A DNA stretch of 64,000 bases from Amycolatopsis vancoresmycina. GTDB lineage: Bacteria > Actinomycetota > Actinomycetes > Mycobacteriales > Pseudonocardiaceae. Positions 27,828-36,505 of this stretch are shown piece by piece (positions within the stretch are counted from its first letter, which is position 1; the number at the start of each line of letters is the position of its first letter). A model generated the notes under the pieces. That model saw only the letters and a list, made by a program, of their open reading frames with translations, was not told the origin of the DNA and did no database searches. The stretch lies in contig NZ_JNYY01000014.1 in the NCBI RefSeq assembly GCF_000716785.1, positions 376,493 through 440,492 on the forward strand, in the 5' to 3' direction. The translations under genes and the position numbers were made by a program.

Positions 27828-28676
27828 TCAGCCCTTCACGGCGCCGGCCATGCCGGACACCAGCCGTCGTTGGACCAGGACGAAGAACACGAGCACCGGG
27901 ATCGTCATCAGCGTCGAGGACGCCATCACCGCGCCCCAGTCGGTGTCCTCCGGCTTGAAGAACACCAGGATCGCCTGCGGCAGCGTCTGGTTCTCCGTCT
28001 TGGAAATGATGAACGTCTTGGCGAACAGGAAGTCGTTCCAGGCGTGGATGAACGCCAGCACGCTGACCGCGACCAGCCCGGGCGCCACCAGCGGGAACAG
28101 GATCTGCCAGGTGAACCGCACCCGCGACGCACCGTCGAGCTTGGCGGCCTCTTCGAGTTCCACCGGCACCGCGGCGACGAACCCCCGCAGCATCCAGATC
28201 GCGAACGGCAGGCTGAACGCCAGGTGCACCAGCACCAGCGAACCCAGCTCGTTCAAGCCGAAAGCCGGTACGACCCCGCCGAGCTGGCGCATCAGGAAGA
28301 ACAGCGGGATGGTCAGCGCCTCCACCGGCACCATCTGGGCGACCAGCGTCATCACCAGCAGCACGGTCCGGCCCTTGAAGGAGAACCGCGTCAGCGCCAC
28401 CGCCGAGAGGAACGACAGCAGCAGCGACAGGGCCACGACGACCAGGGCCACGACCAGGCTGTTGACGAAGTACCGCCCGAAGCCCGACACCGTGAGCACG
28501 CGCGAGAAGCTGTCGAACGACGGGCTGAACGTCCACGGCTTCGGGTTCGCCGACTGGATTTCGCCCGGCGGTTTCACCGCCGACAGCAGCATCCAGTACA
28601 GCGGGAACGCGACCACCCCGGCGATCACCACGGTGACGACCTCGGCGAGCAGCCGCCCCGGACGTTTCACAGCCAT
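27828..28676 (-). CDS. ABC sugar permease, MalG type (DasC-like)
   Basis: 282 residues and six transmembrane segments, starting VVTVVIAGVVAFPLYWMLL. It has the binding-protein-dependent permease EAA loop VELEEAAKLDGASRVRFTWQ, which contacts the ATPase, and a typical NDFLFAKTFI near the C-terminus. No ATPase gene is in the operon, so a shared MsiK-type ATPase elsewhere is likely, as for many actinomycete sugar importers. Its start overlaps the end of the other permease by ten bases. Confidence 0.92.
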   Translation of the reverse strand: MAVKRPGRLLAEVVTVVIAGVVAFPLYWMLLSAVKPPGEIQSANPKPWTFSPSFDSFSRVLTVSGFGRYFVNSLVVALVVVALSLLLSFLSAVALTRFSFKGRTVLLVMTLVAQMVPVEALTIPLFFLMRQLGGVVPAFGLNELGSLVLVHLAFSLPFAIWMLRGFVAAVPVELEEAAKLDGASRVRFTWQILFPLVAPGLVAVSVLAFIHAWNDFLFAKTFIISKTENQTLPQAILVFFKPEDTDWGAVMASSTLMTIPVLVFFVLVQRRLVSGMAGAVKG

Positions 28677-29599
28677 GCCGCGCTCCGGCGTTGCGACCGG
28701 ACGTACAGCCCGGTGACCGACAGCAGCAACAGCGTCATCACGACTCCGATCGCCGAGCCGAGGCCGTACTCCTGCCCGGCGAAGGCTTGCTGGTAGGCGT
28801 AGACGTTGAGCACGAGGTTGCGCCCGGCCACGCCGCCGCCGTTGGTCATCACGTAGATCTGGGTGAACACCTTGAAGTCCCAGATGATCGACTGGACGGT
28901 CGCGATCATCAGCAGCGGCCGCACCATCGGCAGCACGATGGTCCACGTCGTGCGCCACGCCGACGCGCCGTCGAGCGACGCGGCCTCCAGGACCTCGTCC
29001 GGCACGCCCTTGATCCCGGCGTACATCGTGACCAGCACGAACGGGAACGAGCACCAGATGACCTCGGCCGCGACCAGCCCGAACGCGCCGAGCGTGCCGA
29101 AGGTCCACGAGTGGTGCTCGAACGGCAGCCCGAGGCCGGTCAGCACCTCGTTGACCAGCCCGAAGTCGGTGTCGAAGAGGAACAGCCAGACGTAGGAGCC
29201 CGCGATCGCCGGCGTCGACCACGCGCCCAGCGCGGCCAGGAACAGCAGCATCCGCGGCAGCGAACGCACCCGGCCGGCCAGCACGGCGAGCCCGGTGCCG
29301 ACGACGAGCGAGCCGGCGACGCAGGCCGCGGCGAACCCGACCGTCTTGCCCAGCACGGTCCAGAACTGCGCCTGGGACAGCAGGTCGGCGTAGTTCGCGA
29401 AGCCGAGGAACACCAGGGGTGCGTTGCCCGCGGCCTGCGGCTGGCCGTAATCGTAGAACGAGATCAGGACCAGCTGGTAGATCGGGTAGGCCAGCAGCGC
29501 GGCGAGCAGGATCCCGGCCGGGGCGAGGTAGAGCGCGGCGGCCCGGCCGTCCCGCCGCCGCGCCTTCCGGGCGACGGGACGGACTTCCTGGGCCACCAC
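28667..29599 (-). CDS. ABC sugar permease, MalF type (DasB-like)
   Basis: 310 residues and six transmembrane helices, opening with a basic tail and LYLAPAGILLAALLAYPIYQ. The EAA loop VPDEVLEAASLDGASAWRTT is intact, and QSIIWDFKVFTQIYVMTNGG is a family-typical final segment. GTG 29599 overlaps the TAG stop of the binding-protein gene, and GTG 29596 is an alternative next codon. It pairs with the following permease to form the membrane channel for an amino sugar. Confidence 0.92.
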   Translation of the reverse strand: MVAQEVRPVARKARRRDGRAAALYLAPAGILLAALLAYPIYQLVLISFYDYGQPQAAGNAPLVFLGFANYADLLSQAQFWTVLGKTVGFAAACVAGSLVVGTGLAVLAGRVRSLPRMLLFLAALGAWSTPAIAGSYVWLFLFDTDFGLVNEVLTGLGLPFEHHSWTFGTLGAFGLVAAEVIWCSFPFVLVTMYAGIKGVPDEVLEAASLDGASAWRTTWTIVLPMVRPLLMIATVQSIIWDFKVFTQIYVMTNGGGVAGRNLVLNVYAYQQAFAGQEYGLGSAIGVVMTLLLLSVTGLYVRSQRRSAAWL

Positions 29600-30882
29600 T
29601 ACCCGAAGGCCTTGTTCATCGCGGCGGCCGCGTCGGCGAGCGCCGCCGCCGGGTCCTTCCCGCCGGTCGCGATCTGCTGGACGGCGGTCGGCAGCACGTT
29701 CTGGCTGTCGATCTTCGACCACGCCGGCGTCGCCGGGACGAACTTGGTGCCGGACTTGAGCGTGTCGACGAACGGCTTGAGGAACGGGTCGTTCGCCGCG
29801 AGCTTCTGCTGCACCGTGCTCAGCGTGGGCAGGTTGCCCATCGCGGTGTACATCTTCTCCTGGTACTTCGCGCCGCCCAGGAGCTCGACGAACTCCAGCG
29901 CGAGGCTGCGGTGCTTGCTCGCGTTGAACACGCCCAGGAGGTTCCCGCCGGCGAACGCGGGCGCGATGGTGCCCGCGGTGGCACCCGGGATCGGCACGAC
30001 GGCGTACTTGCCCTTCACCGCGCCCTGCTCGACGGCCTTGCGGTTGAAGTCGCCGCCGATCGTCATCCCGGCCTTGCCACCGGCGAACGCCGTCACGCTC
30101 TGCGTGCCGGTCAGGTTCGCGCACTGGGCGGGCGGGCAGACGTCGTCCTTGAGCAGGCTCGCGTACTGGGTCACGCCCGCCTTGGCTTGGTCACCGGTGA
30201 CGGTCGACGTCCACTTGCCGCCGTCGTCCTTCGCGAGTTCGCCGCCGTTGGCCCACAGGAACGGCAGCATCGCGTAGGTGTACTTGCCGCCGACGGCGAT
30301 GCCGTAGAGGTCCGGCTTGGCGGCGCGGATCCGGCGGGCGGTGTCGGTCAGCTCGGCGAGCGTGGCCGGCGGCTTCAGGCCGAGTTCGGTGAACACGTCC
30401 GTGCGGTAGTACAACGCGCGGATGCCGGTGTACCAGGGCAGGCCGTAGGTCTTGCCGCCGGACTTCGCGGTGTCCAGCACGGTCGGGATGAGGTCTTTGC
30501 CCTCGCTCCACGCCGCGAGGTCGCCGGTCAGGTCGGCGAGCGCGCCGGTGGCGGCGTAGCTGGAGACGTCGGTGTTGCCGAACTCGGCGACGTCGGGGGC
30601 GTTGGCGGGGTCGTTGAAGGCACCGGAGAACTTGTCGGCGCGGCCTTCGACCGGCACCCACTGGACGTCGACCTCGGCGCCGGAGTGCGCGGCCTTGAAC
30701 TCGGTGATCGCTTCCTTGACCGCGGCTTCCTTCGGGGCGCGGTTGGCTTCGTCGAACAGCCAGACGCGGACGGTGCCGGTCTTGTCGTCCCCGCCGCCGC
30801 CCGCGGGCGCGGACTGGGTGGGCGCGCAGCCGGCCAGCAGGGCCAAACCGGCGACGACGGGCAGGGTGCGGCGCAGTCTCAT
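29599..30882 (-). CDS. Extracellular sugar-binding lipoprotein (DasA-like)
   Basis: A 427-residue family 1 solute-binding protein. Signal peptide with lipobox LLAGC (Cys19) and a Gly/Ala linker. The mature fold starts VRVWLFDEANRAPKEAAVKE. Further family segments are GKTYGLPWYTGIRALYYRTD and AFAGGKAGMTIGGDFNRKAV. The ligand is inferred from operon content (GH20, dre site) to be GlcNAc or chitobiose. It is preceded by a 42-base perfect palindrome that separates it from the lactonase gene, which may raise or lower its expression relative to that gene. Confidence 0.92.
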   Translation of the reverse strand: MRLRRTLPVVAGLALLAGCAPTQSAPAGGGGDDKTGTVRVWLFDEANRAPKEAAVKEAITEFKAAHSGAEVDVQWVPVEGRADKFSGAFNDPANAPDVAEFGNTDVSSYAATGALADLTGDLAAWSEGKDLIPTVLDTAKSGGKTYGLPWYTGIRALYYRTDVFTELGLKPPATLAELTDTARRIRAAKPDLYGIAVGGKYTYAMLPFLWANGGELAKDDGGKWTSTVTGDQAKAGVTQYASLLKDDVCPPAQCANLTGTQSVTAFAGGKAGMTIGGDFNRKAVEQGAVKGKYAVVPIPGATAGTIAPAFAGGNLLGVFNASKHRSLALEFVELLGGAKYQEKMYTAMGNLPTLSTVQQKLAANDPFLKPFVDTLKSGTKFVPATPAWSKIDSQNVLPTAVQQIATGGKDPAAALADAAAAMNKAFG

Positions 30883-30904
30883 GGTGAACCTCCCGTGGGG
30901 CCGT

Positions 30905-30946
30905 CGTGAGTGGTAAGGCGAGTTAGAACTCGCCTTACCACTCACG
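30905..30946. repeat. 42-base perfect palindrome
   Basis: Arms of 20 bp (30905-30924 and 30927-30946) are perfectly complementary around a two-base centre. The palindrome contains the TGA stop of the lactonase gene and ends 23 bases before the binding-protein start. No U-run follows. It may be a terminator or processing stem between the two genes, or a dispersed palindromic repeat. Confidence 0.8.
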
Positions 30947-32066
30947 AGGCGAAGTAGACGGAGTTGACGCTGCCGACGGCGAGCGAACCGGCGGGCGCGC
31001 CGGGCAGGCCGGTGGCCGGGTCGCGCGGCAGCCAGGTGACGGTGCCGGAGCGCTGGTTCGAAACGTAGAACCAGTTTTCGGCCGGGTCGAGGGCCACGTG
31101 CCGCGGCCAGTTGCCACCCGTGGGCACTGTCGACACGAGCTTCAGCGTGGCGCCGGAAACGGAGAAGGTGGCCAGCGTGTTGGGGCCGCGGACGGTGGCG
31201 TAGGCGAACTTCCCGTCCCGCGACAGGACGATCTCGCCCGGGTACAGCTCGCCGGTGCTCCCGGCGGGCACGGCCGGGACGACCGAGAGCGCTTTCAGCG
31301 TTCCGGTGGCCGCGTCCCAGCTCGCCACCGTCACCTCCGGCCGCAGTTCCTGCAGGATGTAGGCGAACTGCCCGGTGCGGTCGAACGCGAGGTGCCGCGG
31401 CCCGGCCCCGGCGGGCAGCTTCAGCTGCTGGTGCAGCGAAAGCTTCCCGGCCGAGAAGCCGTAGACGTACACCGAGTCCGCGCCGAGGTCGACCGACAGC
31501 ACCCAGCGGCCGGTCGGGTCGTTGACGACCTGGTGGGCGTGCGCCTGCCCGGAGTCGGCGTGGTGGGTCACCAGGTCGGTGGCCGCGCCGAGCTTGCCGC
31601 CGGCCAGGATCGGCAGCACGACGACGCTGCCCGAGCTGTAGTTGGCGGCCAGCACGTACTTCTCGCTCGAGTGCACCGAAAGGTGCGTCGGCGCACCGCC
31701 CTTCGACGAAACCTTGTTGAGCAGCTTCGGGTTCGCGGGATCGGCGATGTTCAGTGCCGAGACGTACCCGTTCGGGTCGCCTTCGTTGGTGACGTACAGC
31801 GTCTTGCCGTCGGCGCTGCGGTCGAACCACGACGTGTCGGTGATGCCCGGCACCGTGCGGACGGGGTTCAGCGTGGCGCCGGACCGGGTCGTGACGTCGA
31901 GCCCGTGTCCGGTCGCCCCGCTGGTGTAACTGCCGAGGTACACGGTTCCTCCGGCGAAACAGCCTTTCGGCGTGGTGGCCGCCGAAGCGAGCCGGCTGCC
32001 GAGAACGGTGGCGGCGCCCGCGCCGGCCGCGGCGCCGAGGAACGTGCGACGGGTGAGTCCGGTCAT
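30942..32066 (-). CDS. Tat-exported lactonase-family beta-propeller protein
   Basis: 374 residues. The signal TRRTFLGAAAGAGAATVLGS has the twin-arginine motif RRTFLG and cleavage after ASA. The mature part is a seven-bladed propeller of the lactonase / 6-phosphogluconolactonase (YbhE) family: GTVYLGSYTSGATGHGLDV, LYVTNEGDPNGYVSALNIA, GQFAYILQELRPEVTVASW and WPRHVALDPAENWFYVSNQ. Its exported location makes a sugar-lactone or wall role more likely than the pentose phosphate pathway. GGGAGA precedes ATG 32066. It is the first gene after a dre-like site, so it may be co-regulated with the amino-sugar transporter. Confidence 0.88.
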   Translation of the reverse strand: MTGLTRRTFLGAAAGAGAATVLGSRLASAATTPKGCFAGGTVYLGSYTSGATGHGLDVTTRSGATLNPVRTVPGITDTSWFDRSADGKTLYVTNEGDPNGYVSALNIADPANPKLLNKVSSKGGAPTHLSVHSSEKYVLAANYSSGSVVVLPILAGGKLGAATDLVTHHADSGQAHAHQVVNDPTGRWVLSVDLGADSVYVYGFSAGKLSLHQQLKLPAGAGPRHLAFDRTGQFAYILQELRPEVTVASWDAATGTLKALSVVPAVPAGSTGELYPGEIVLSRDGKFAYATVRGPNTLATFSVSGATLKLVSTVPTGGNWPRHVALDPAENWFYVSNQRSGTVTWLPRDPATGLPGAPAGSLAVGSVNSVYFAS

Positions 32067-32108
32067 CGTCTTTGTCTCCCAACGGGTTTCGGCGGTGACG
32101 GACTCCAG

Positions 32109-32124
32109 TATGGTCTAGACCACG
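32109..32124. promoter_or_regulatory. DasR-type dre site
   Basis: The 12-bp palindrome TGGTCTAGACCA (32111-32122) matches the core of the dre element bound by the GntR regulator DasR in Streptomyces. It sits 45-56 bases upstream of the lactonase start and overlaps the end of the gntP-like gene. GlcNAc-6-phosphate-responsive repression of the downstream amino-sugar operon is inferred. Confidence 0.75.
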
Positions 32125-33503
32125 GCCATGAGCAATGCCGAAACCCCGAAACCGGACAGGGAAAGCACGGTTTCCAGCGCGGTCCAGGACTTCAGCGTCT
32201 GCGGCACGGTCAGGTTGAAGTACCGCGAAACGATCCAGAAGCCGCCGTCGTTGACGTGCGAAGCGATGATCGAGCCCGCCGAAATCGCCATCACCAGCAG
32301 CGCCAGCTGGATCTGCGTGTACCCGAGCTGGGCCACGGTCGGCGCGATGATCCCGCTCGTGGTCACGATGGCCACGGTCGCCGAACCCTGCGCGATCCGC
32401 ATGCCACAGCTGATCACGTACGCCGCGAGCAGCACCGGCAGCCCGGCGTCGTGCAGCGAGTCGGCCACGGCCTTGCCGATCCCGGTGGCCGAGAGCACCG
32501 CGCCGAAGAACGCGCCCGCCCCGACGACCAGCAGGATCATCGCGACCGGCCGCAGCGACTTCGCGGCCAGCTCGTTGAGGTCCTTGCCGGTGAACCCGCG
32601 CCGCAGGCCCAGCAGCCAGGACGCGAGGAGCACGGCGACGGTCAGCGCGACCGCGGGCGTCCCGATGAACGCGGCGACCCCGGCGAGCGCGGACCCCTTC
32701 GGCAGCCAGATGCTGCCGAACGTGCCGGCCAGGATCAGCACCAGCGGCACCGCGATGATCGCGGCGACCAGCCCCAGCGACGGCGGGTTCTCCTCGCGCT
32801 CGCCGTCTTCTTCGGCGAACACCATGTCCTCGGGGACGTCGACGGTGATGCGCTTGCCGATCCACGTCGAGTACAGCACGCCGCCGATCAGGAACGCCGG
32901 GATCCCGCAGGCCAGGCCCATCAGGATGATCCAGCCGAGCTCGACGTGCAGCAGGCCGGCCGCGGCCACCGGACCCGGGTGCGGCGGCAGGAAGGCGTGC
33001 GTGATCGACAGGCCGGCCAGCAGCGGCATCGCGTACAGCACCAGCGACCGGCCGCCCTGGCGCGCGGCGACGTAGACCAGCGGCGCCAGCACGAAGATGC
33101 CGATGTCGAAGAACACCGGGATGCCGAAGACGAACCCGGCGACCCCCATCGCCAGCGGCGCCCGCTTCTCGCCGAACGACCGCAGCAGCGCGCCCGTCAG
33201 CACCTTCGCGCCACCCGAGCGTTCCAGGATCGAACCGAGGATCGTGCCGAGGCCGATGATCGCCGTGATGTGCCCGAGGATGCTGCCGAACCCCTTTTCC
33301 AGCAGGGAATCCGACGCCTTCTGGGCCGACCCGACGATCGTGCCGACCGGCAGGCCCGCGGCCAGTGCCGTCAGCAGGCCGACGACGATCAGCGCGATGA
33401 ACGGTTCCAGCTTGAGCTTGATGATCAGCACCAGCAGGACGGCGATCGAGACGGCGGCGAGCGTCAGCAGCCCGCCCGTGGTGTGTTGCAGCCAGTGGAT
33501 CAT
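32115..33503 (-). CDS. GntP-family permease
   Basis: A 462-residue transporter with about 12 transmembrane segments of the GntP (gluconate/anion:H+ symporter) family: IIKLKLEPFIALIVVGLLTA, FDIGIFVLAPLVYVAARQGG, THAFLPPHPGPVAAAGLLHV and ASHVNDGGFWIVSRYFNL near the C-terminus. GntP members carry gluconate, hydroxy acids or D-serine. The partner genes here favour a D-amino acid or its derivative. ATG 33503 overlaps the stop of the deacylase gene (ATGA), and the operon ends here. Confidence 0.92.
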   Translation of the reverse strand: MIHWLQHTTGGLLTLAAVSIAVLLVLIIKLKLEPFIALIVVGLLTALAAGLPVGTIVGSAQKASDSLLEKGFGSILGHITAIIGLGTILGSILERSGGAKVLTGALLRSFGEKRAPLAMGVAGFVFGIPVFFDIGIFVLAPLVYVAARQGGRSLVLYAMPLLAGLSITHAFLPPHPGPVAAAGLLHVELGWIILMGLACGIPAFLIGGVLYSTWIGKRITVDVPEDMVFAEEDGEREENPPSLGLVAAIIAVPLVLILAGTFGSIWLPKGSALAGVAAFIGTPAVALTVAVLLASWLLGLRRGFTGKDLNELAAKSLRPVAMILLVVGAGAFFGAVLSATGIGKAVADSLHDAGLPVLLAAYVISCGMRIAQGSATVAIVTTSGIIAPTVAQLGYTQIQLALLVMAISAGSIIASHVNDGGFWIVSRYFNLTVPQTLKSWTALETVLSLSGFGVSALLMAVV

Positions 33504-35095
33504 CGGGCTCTCCGGGGGTTGCGCAGGGAGTGGCCGGCGAGGGCGCCGGTGGGGGTTCCGTCGTCGAGGGCGGCGACGCCGTTGACGAAGACGTGGGTGA
33601 TCCCGGCGGCGGCCTGCCGGGGATCGTCGAAGGTGGCGGTGTCGGTGACCGCCTCGGGGTCGAACAGCACCAGGTCGGCGGCGTACCCGGCGCGGATCAG
33701 GCCGCGGTCGGCCAGCCGCAGCCGCCGCGCGGCCCGCCCGGTCAGGTGGGCGACGCACTCGGCGAGGTCCAGCACGCCGAGCTCGCGGACGTACCGGGCG
33801 AGGTAGCGCGGGAACGTGCCCCACGCGCGCGGGTGCGGCCGGGCGCCGACGAGGAGGCCGTCGCTGCCGCCGGTGTGCGTCCGGTGCCGCATGATGGCCT
33901 GGACGTTCTCCTCGTGCCCGACGTGCATCAGGCACGACGTCCCGAGCCGCTCGTCGAGGAGGGTGTCGAAGTACAGCTTCGCCGGCTCGGTGCCTTGTTT
34001 CGACGCCGACGCGGCCACGCTGTGCCCGACCAGGTGGGCGTTGCGCTCGTTGCGGACACCGTTGATTTCGATGGCGTCCCAGTCGATCGGGACGCCGTGG
34101 GCACCGTCCGAACCGGACTCTTCGATCTCGGCGCGGATCCGCTCGCGTTCGTCCACATCGGACAGCCGGGCGAGGGTGGCGTCCAGCCCGCCTTCGGTGG
34201 CCCAGCTCGGCAGCAGCGCGCTCAGGTAGGTCGCGCCCGGGAGGTACGGGTAGGTGTCCAGGGAGATGTCGCAGCCGTCGTCGAGGGCGTCGTCGAGCAG
34301 CTTCAGCAGGTCGGGCGCCTTGCCCTTGTTGACCGAGAAGTTCATCGTGGCGTGGGCGAGGTGCAGCGGGCAGCCCGACCGCCGCGAGACGTCGATCATC
34401 TCGGCGAAGGCGTCCAGCGCGCCCTTGCCGTAGCTGCGGTGGTGCGGGCTGTAGAACCCGCCGTGCTCGCCGACCACCCGGCACAGCTCGACCAGCTCGC
34501 TGGTTTCCGCGTACATCCCGGGCGTGTAGGTGAGGCCGGACGACATCCCCATCGCGCCCTCGGCCAGCCCGGTGGCGACCAGCTCCTTCATCCGGTTCAG
34601 CTCGGCCTCGGTGGCCGGGCGGTCGTCCCAGCCGACGGCGAGCATCCGGACCGTGCCCTGCGGCACGAGGTAAGCCGCGTTGACAGCGATGCCGCGGTCC
34701 AGGCGGTCGAGGTACTCGCCGACCGAGCGCCAGTTCCAGTCGAACCCGGCCGGGTCGTCGTTCCAGCCCGCCAGCTGCTGCCGCAGCGGTTCGAGCACGG
34801 TGTCGTCGACCGGCGCGTACGACAGGCCGTCCTGCCCGAGCACCTCGGTCGTCACGCCCTGGGTGATCTTGGCCGGGTGGTCCGGATTGACCAGCAGCTG
34901 CAGGTCGGAGTGCGAATGCATGTCGATGAACCCGGGCGCGAGCACCAGGCCGCCGGCGTCGATGATCCGGCCGCCGGTCAGCGAACCGGCGTCGGCGACC
35001 TCCGCGATCTTCCCGCCGGCGATGCCGACGTCGTGGCGGGACAGCGGATCGCCGGTGCCGTCGGCGACCAGCGCGTCCCTGATGACGACGTCCAT
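33500..35095 (-). CDS. N-acyl-D-amino-acid deacylase (D-aminoacylase)
   Basis: A 531-residue amidohydrolase. It starts DVVIRDALVADGTGDPL and has the zinc-binding GFIDMHSHSDLQLLVNPDHP with QGVTTEVLGQDGLS, then YSPHHRS, LHLAHATMN and CLMHVGHEEN, and late HLTGRAARRLRLADRGLI and GYAADLVLFDP. These are the hallmarks of D-aminoacylases, which release D-amino acids from N-acyl forms. It is translationally coupled to both neighbours by ATGA overlaps (33500-33503 and 35095). The specificity (D-Glu, D-Asp or neutral) cannot be told. Confidence 0.92.
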   Translation of the reverse strand: MDVVIRDALVADGTGDPLSRHDVGIAGGKIAEVADAGSLTGGRIIDAGGLVLAPGFIDMHSHSDLQLLVNPDHPAKITQGVTTEVLGQDGLSYAPVDDTVLEPLRQQLAGWNDDPAGFDWNWRSVGEYLDRLDRGIAVNAAYLVPQGTVRMLAVGWDDRPATEAELNRMKELVATGLAEGAMGMSSGLTYTPGMYAETSELVELCRVVGEHGGFYSPHHRSYGKGALDAFAEMIDVSRRSGCPLHLAHATMNFSVNKGKAPDLLKLLDDALDDGCDISLDTYPYLPGATYLSALLPSWATEGGLDATLARLSDVDERERIRAEIEESGSDGAHGVPIDWDAIEINGVRNERNAHLVGHSVAASASKQGTEPAKLYFDTLLDERLGTSCLMHVGHEENVQAIMRHRTHTGGSDGLLVGARPHPRAWGTFPRYLARYVRELGVLDLAECVAHLTGRAARRLRLADRGLIRAGYAADLVLFDPEAVTDTATFDDPRQAAAGITHVFVNGVAALDDGTPTGALAGHSLRNPRRAR

Positions 35096-36393
35096 CAGAA
35101 CCACGTCCGGACGTAGCCGACGACGGTTTCGCCGTCGGCCGCGGTCACCGGCAGCAGCGGCCACTTGTCGAACACCGTGCACGGGTGGGACATCCCGAGC
35201 CCGATCCAGTCGCCGACCTCGACCGGGGAACCCGGCGGCAGCGCGAGGAAGGCGTGCTGGTCGTTCAGCTTGGTGATCGTGTGGCCGTCGAGGGGTTCGG
35301 CGGGGCCGTCCGGGGTCCGCCGCAGCTGCGGTTCCGGCAGGCCTTCGTCGAAGGAGGCGTCCCGCTTGCCGATGGTGAGCAGCGCGAGCTCGTCCGACGG
35401 CTTCGACGTCACCTGCGCCCACGCCCGCAGCGCGGGCCGGAAGGAGTCGACACCGTCGATGCGCGGGTGATCGCCCAGCGGGGAGATCTCGCGGTAGAAG
35501 CCGTCGTCGTGGGTGACGTAGGCGCCGCTGCGCAGCACCGGCAGCACGTCGAGGCCGTCCGGCCACGGCTTCGTCAGCTCGTTCGCGACCTGGTCGAAGT
35601 ACGCGCTGCCGCCGGCGGTGACGATGATCTGCCCGTCGAGGAGTCCCTTGTCCGCCAGCGAGATCGCCAGGTCGCGCAGATCGTCCACATAGGAGCTGAT
35701 CTTGTGCAACGCGGCTTCGTCGGTGCCGTGGGACAGCGCGCCTTCGTAGCCGCCGGTGCCGCGCAGCCGCAGCACCGGGCTGGCGTGGACCGCTTCGGCG
35801 ACCGCCAGTGCGGTCGCGGTGTCGCGGACCCCGGTGCGGCCGCCGTCGGCGCCCACCTCGACCAGGACGTCCACCGGCCGCTCGGCGCCTTCGAGGGCCG
35901 TGGTCATCAGCTCGACCCCGCGCACCGAGTCGGCCCAGCAGACGAACTCGAAGTCCGGGTCGGCGGCCAGTTCGGCGGCCAGCCAGCGCAGGCCGGCCGG
36001 GTCGAGCAGCTGGTTGGCCAGCAGGATCCGGGACACGCCGAACGCGCGGTAGATCCGGAGGTGACCGGCGTTCGCGCAGGTCACGCCCCACGCGCCGTGC
36101 TCGATCTGGCGGGTGAACAGCTGCGGCGCCATGGTGGTCTTGCCGTGCGGGGCGAGCACGACGCCGCGGGCGGCGCACCAGGCGGCCATCGTCCGCAGGT
36201 TGTGTTCGAGCGCCTCCTCGTCCAGGACGACGAAGGGCGCGAAGAACCCGTCGGTGAACAGGTTGAGCCGGCGGTCCGCGGCTTCTTCCAGCGTGAGCCC
36301 GCTCAGTGCGGGGGCAGCGGAGCGGAAGCGCCAGTCGATCCGCTCCTGGCGGAGAGCGGCGAGCGCGGCGGCATCCATCGTGCAAGGCTTCAT
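35095..36393 (-). CDS. PLP enzyme, D-threonine aldolase / D-serine dehydratase-like
   Basis: A 432-residue fold-type III PLP enzyme. The alanine-racemase-like N-domain binds PLP through Lys in APHGKTTMAPQLFTRQI. Further segments are RILLANQLLDPAGLRWLAAE, VDVLVEVGADGGRTGVRD and LPVLRSGAYVTHDDG. The C-terminal D-serine-dehydratase-like domain contains the metal-binding GLGMSHPCTVFDKW, the H-x-C pair. It deaminates or cleaves D-amino acids released by the next enzyme. ATG 36393 with GAGG was chosen; ATG 36378 is a possible alternative. First gene of the minus-strand operon. Confidence 0.88.
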   Translation of the reverse strand: MKPCTMDAAALAALRQERIDWRFRSAAPALSGLTLEEAADRRLNLFTDGFFAPFVVLDEEALEHNLRTMAAWCAARGVVLAPHGKTTMAPQLFTRQIEHGAWGVTCANAGHLRIYRAFGVSRILLANQLLDPAGLRWLAAELAADPDFEFVCWADSVRGVELMTTALEGAERPVDVLVEVGADGGRTGVRDTATALAVAEAVHASPVLRLRGTGGYEGALSHGTDEAALHKISSYVDDLRDLAISLADKGLLDGQIIVTAGGSAYFDQVANELTKPWPDGLDVLPVLRSGAYVTHDDGFYREISPLGDHPRIDGVDSFRPALRAWAQVTSKPSDELALLTIGKRDASFDEGLPEPQLRRTPDGPAEPLDGHTITKLNDQHAFLALPPGSPVEVGDWIGLGMSHPCTVFDKWPLLPVTAADGETVVGYVRTWF

Positions 36394-36406
36394 CGGCGGC
36401 GACCTC

Positions 36407-36437
36407 TGTTGCGTATGTTGCAACGACTGTTGCGCAT
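36407..36437. promoter_or_regulatory. Repeated TGTTGCG motif in divergent promoter region
   Basis: TGTTGCGTAT (36407-36416) and TGTTGCGCAT (36428-36437) flank the palindrome GTTGCAAC (36417-36424), between the divergent D-amino-acid operons. The arrangement suits the tetrameric IclR regulator encoded in the plus-strand operon. The assignment is inferred. Confidence 0.45.
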
Positions 36438-36505
36438 TTTGAGTGCCATAGGTGTAGCATCCGGGTCGCCACAGGTCAACGGGGTGAAGGGCAGGGAGAC
36501 GGAAA

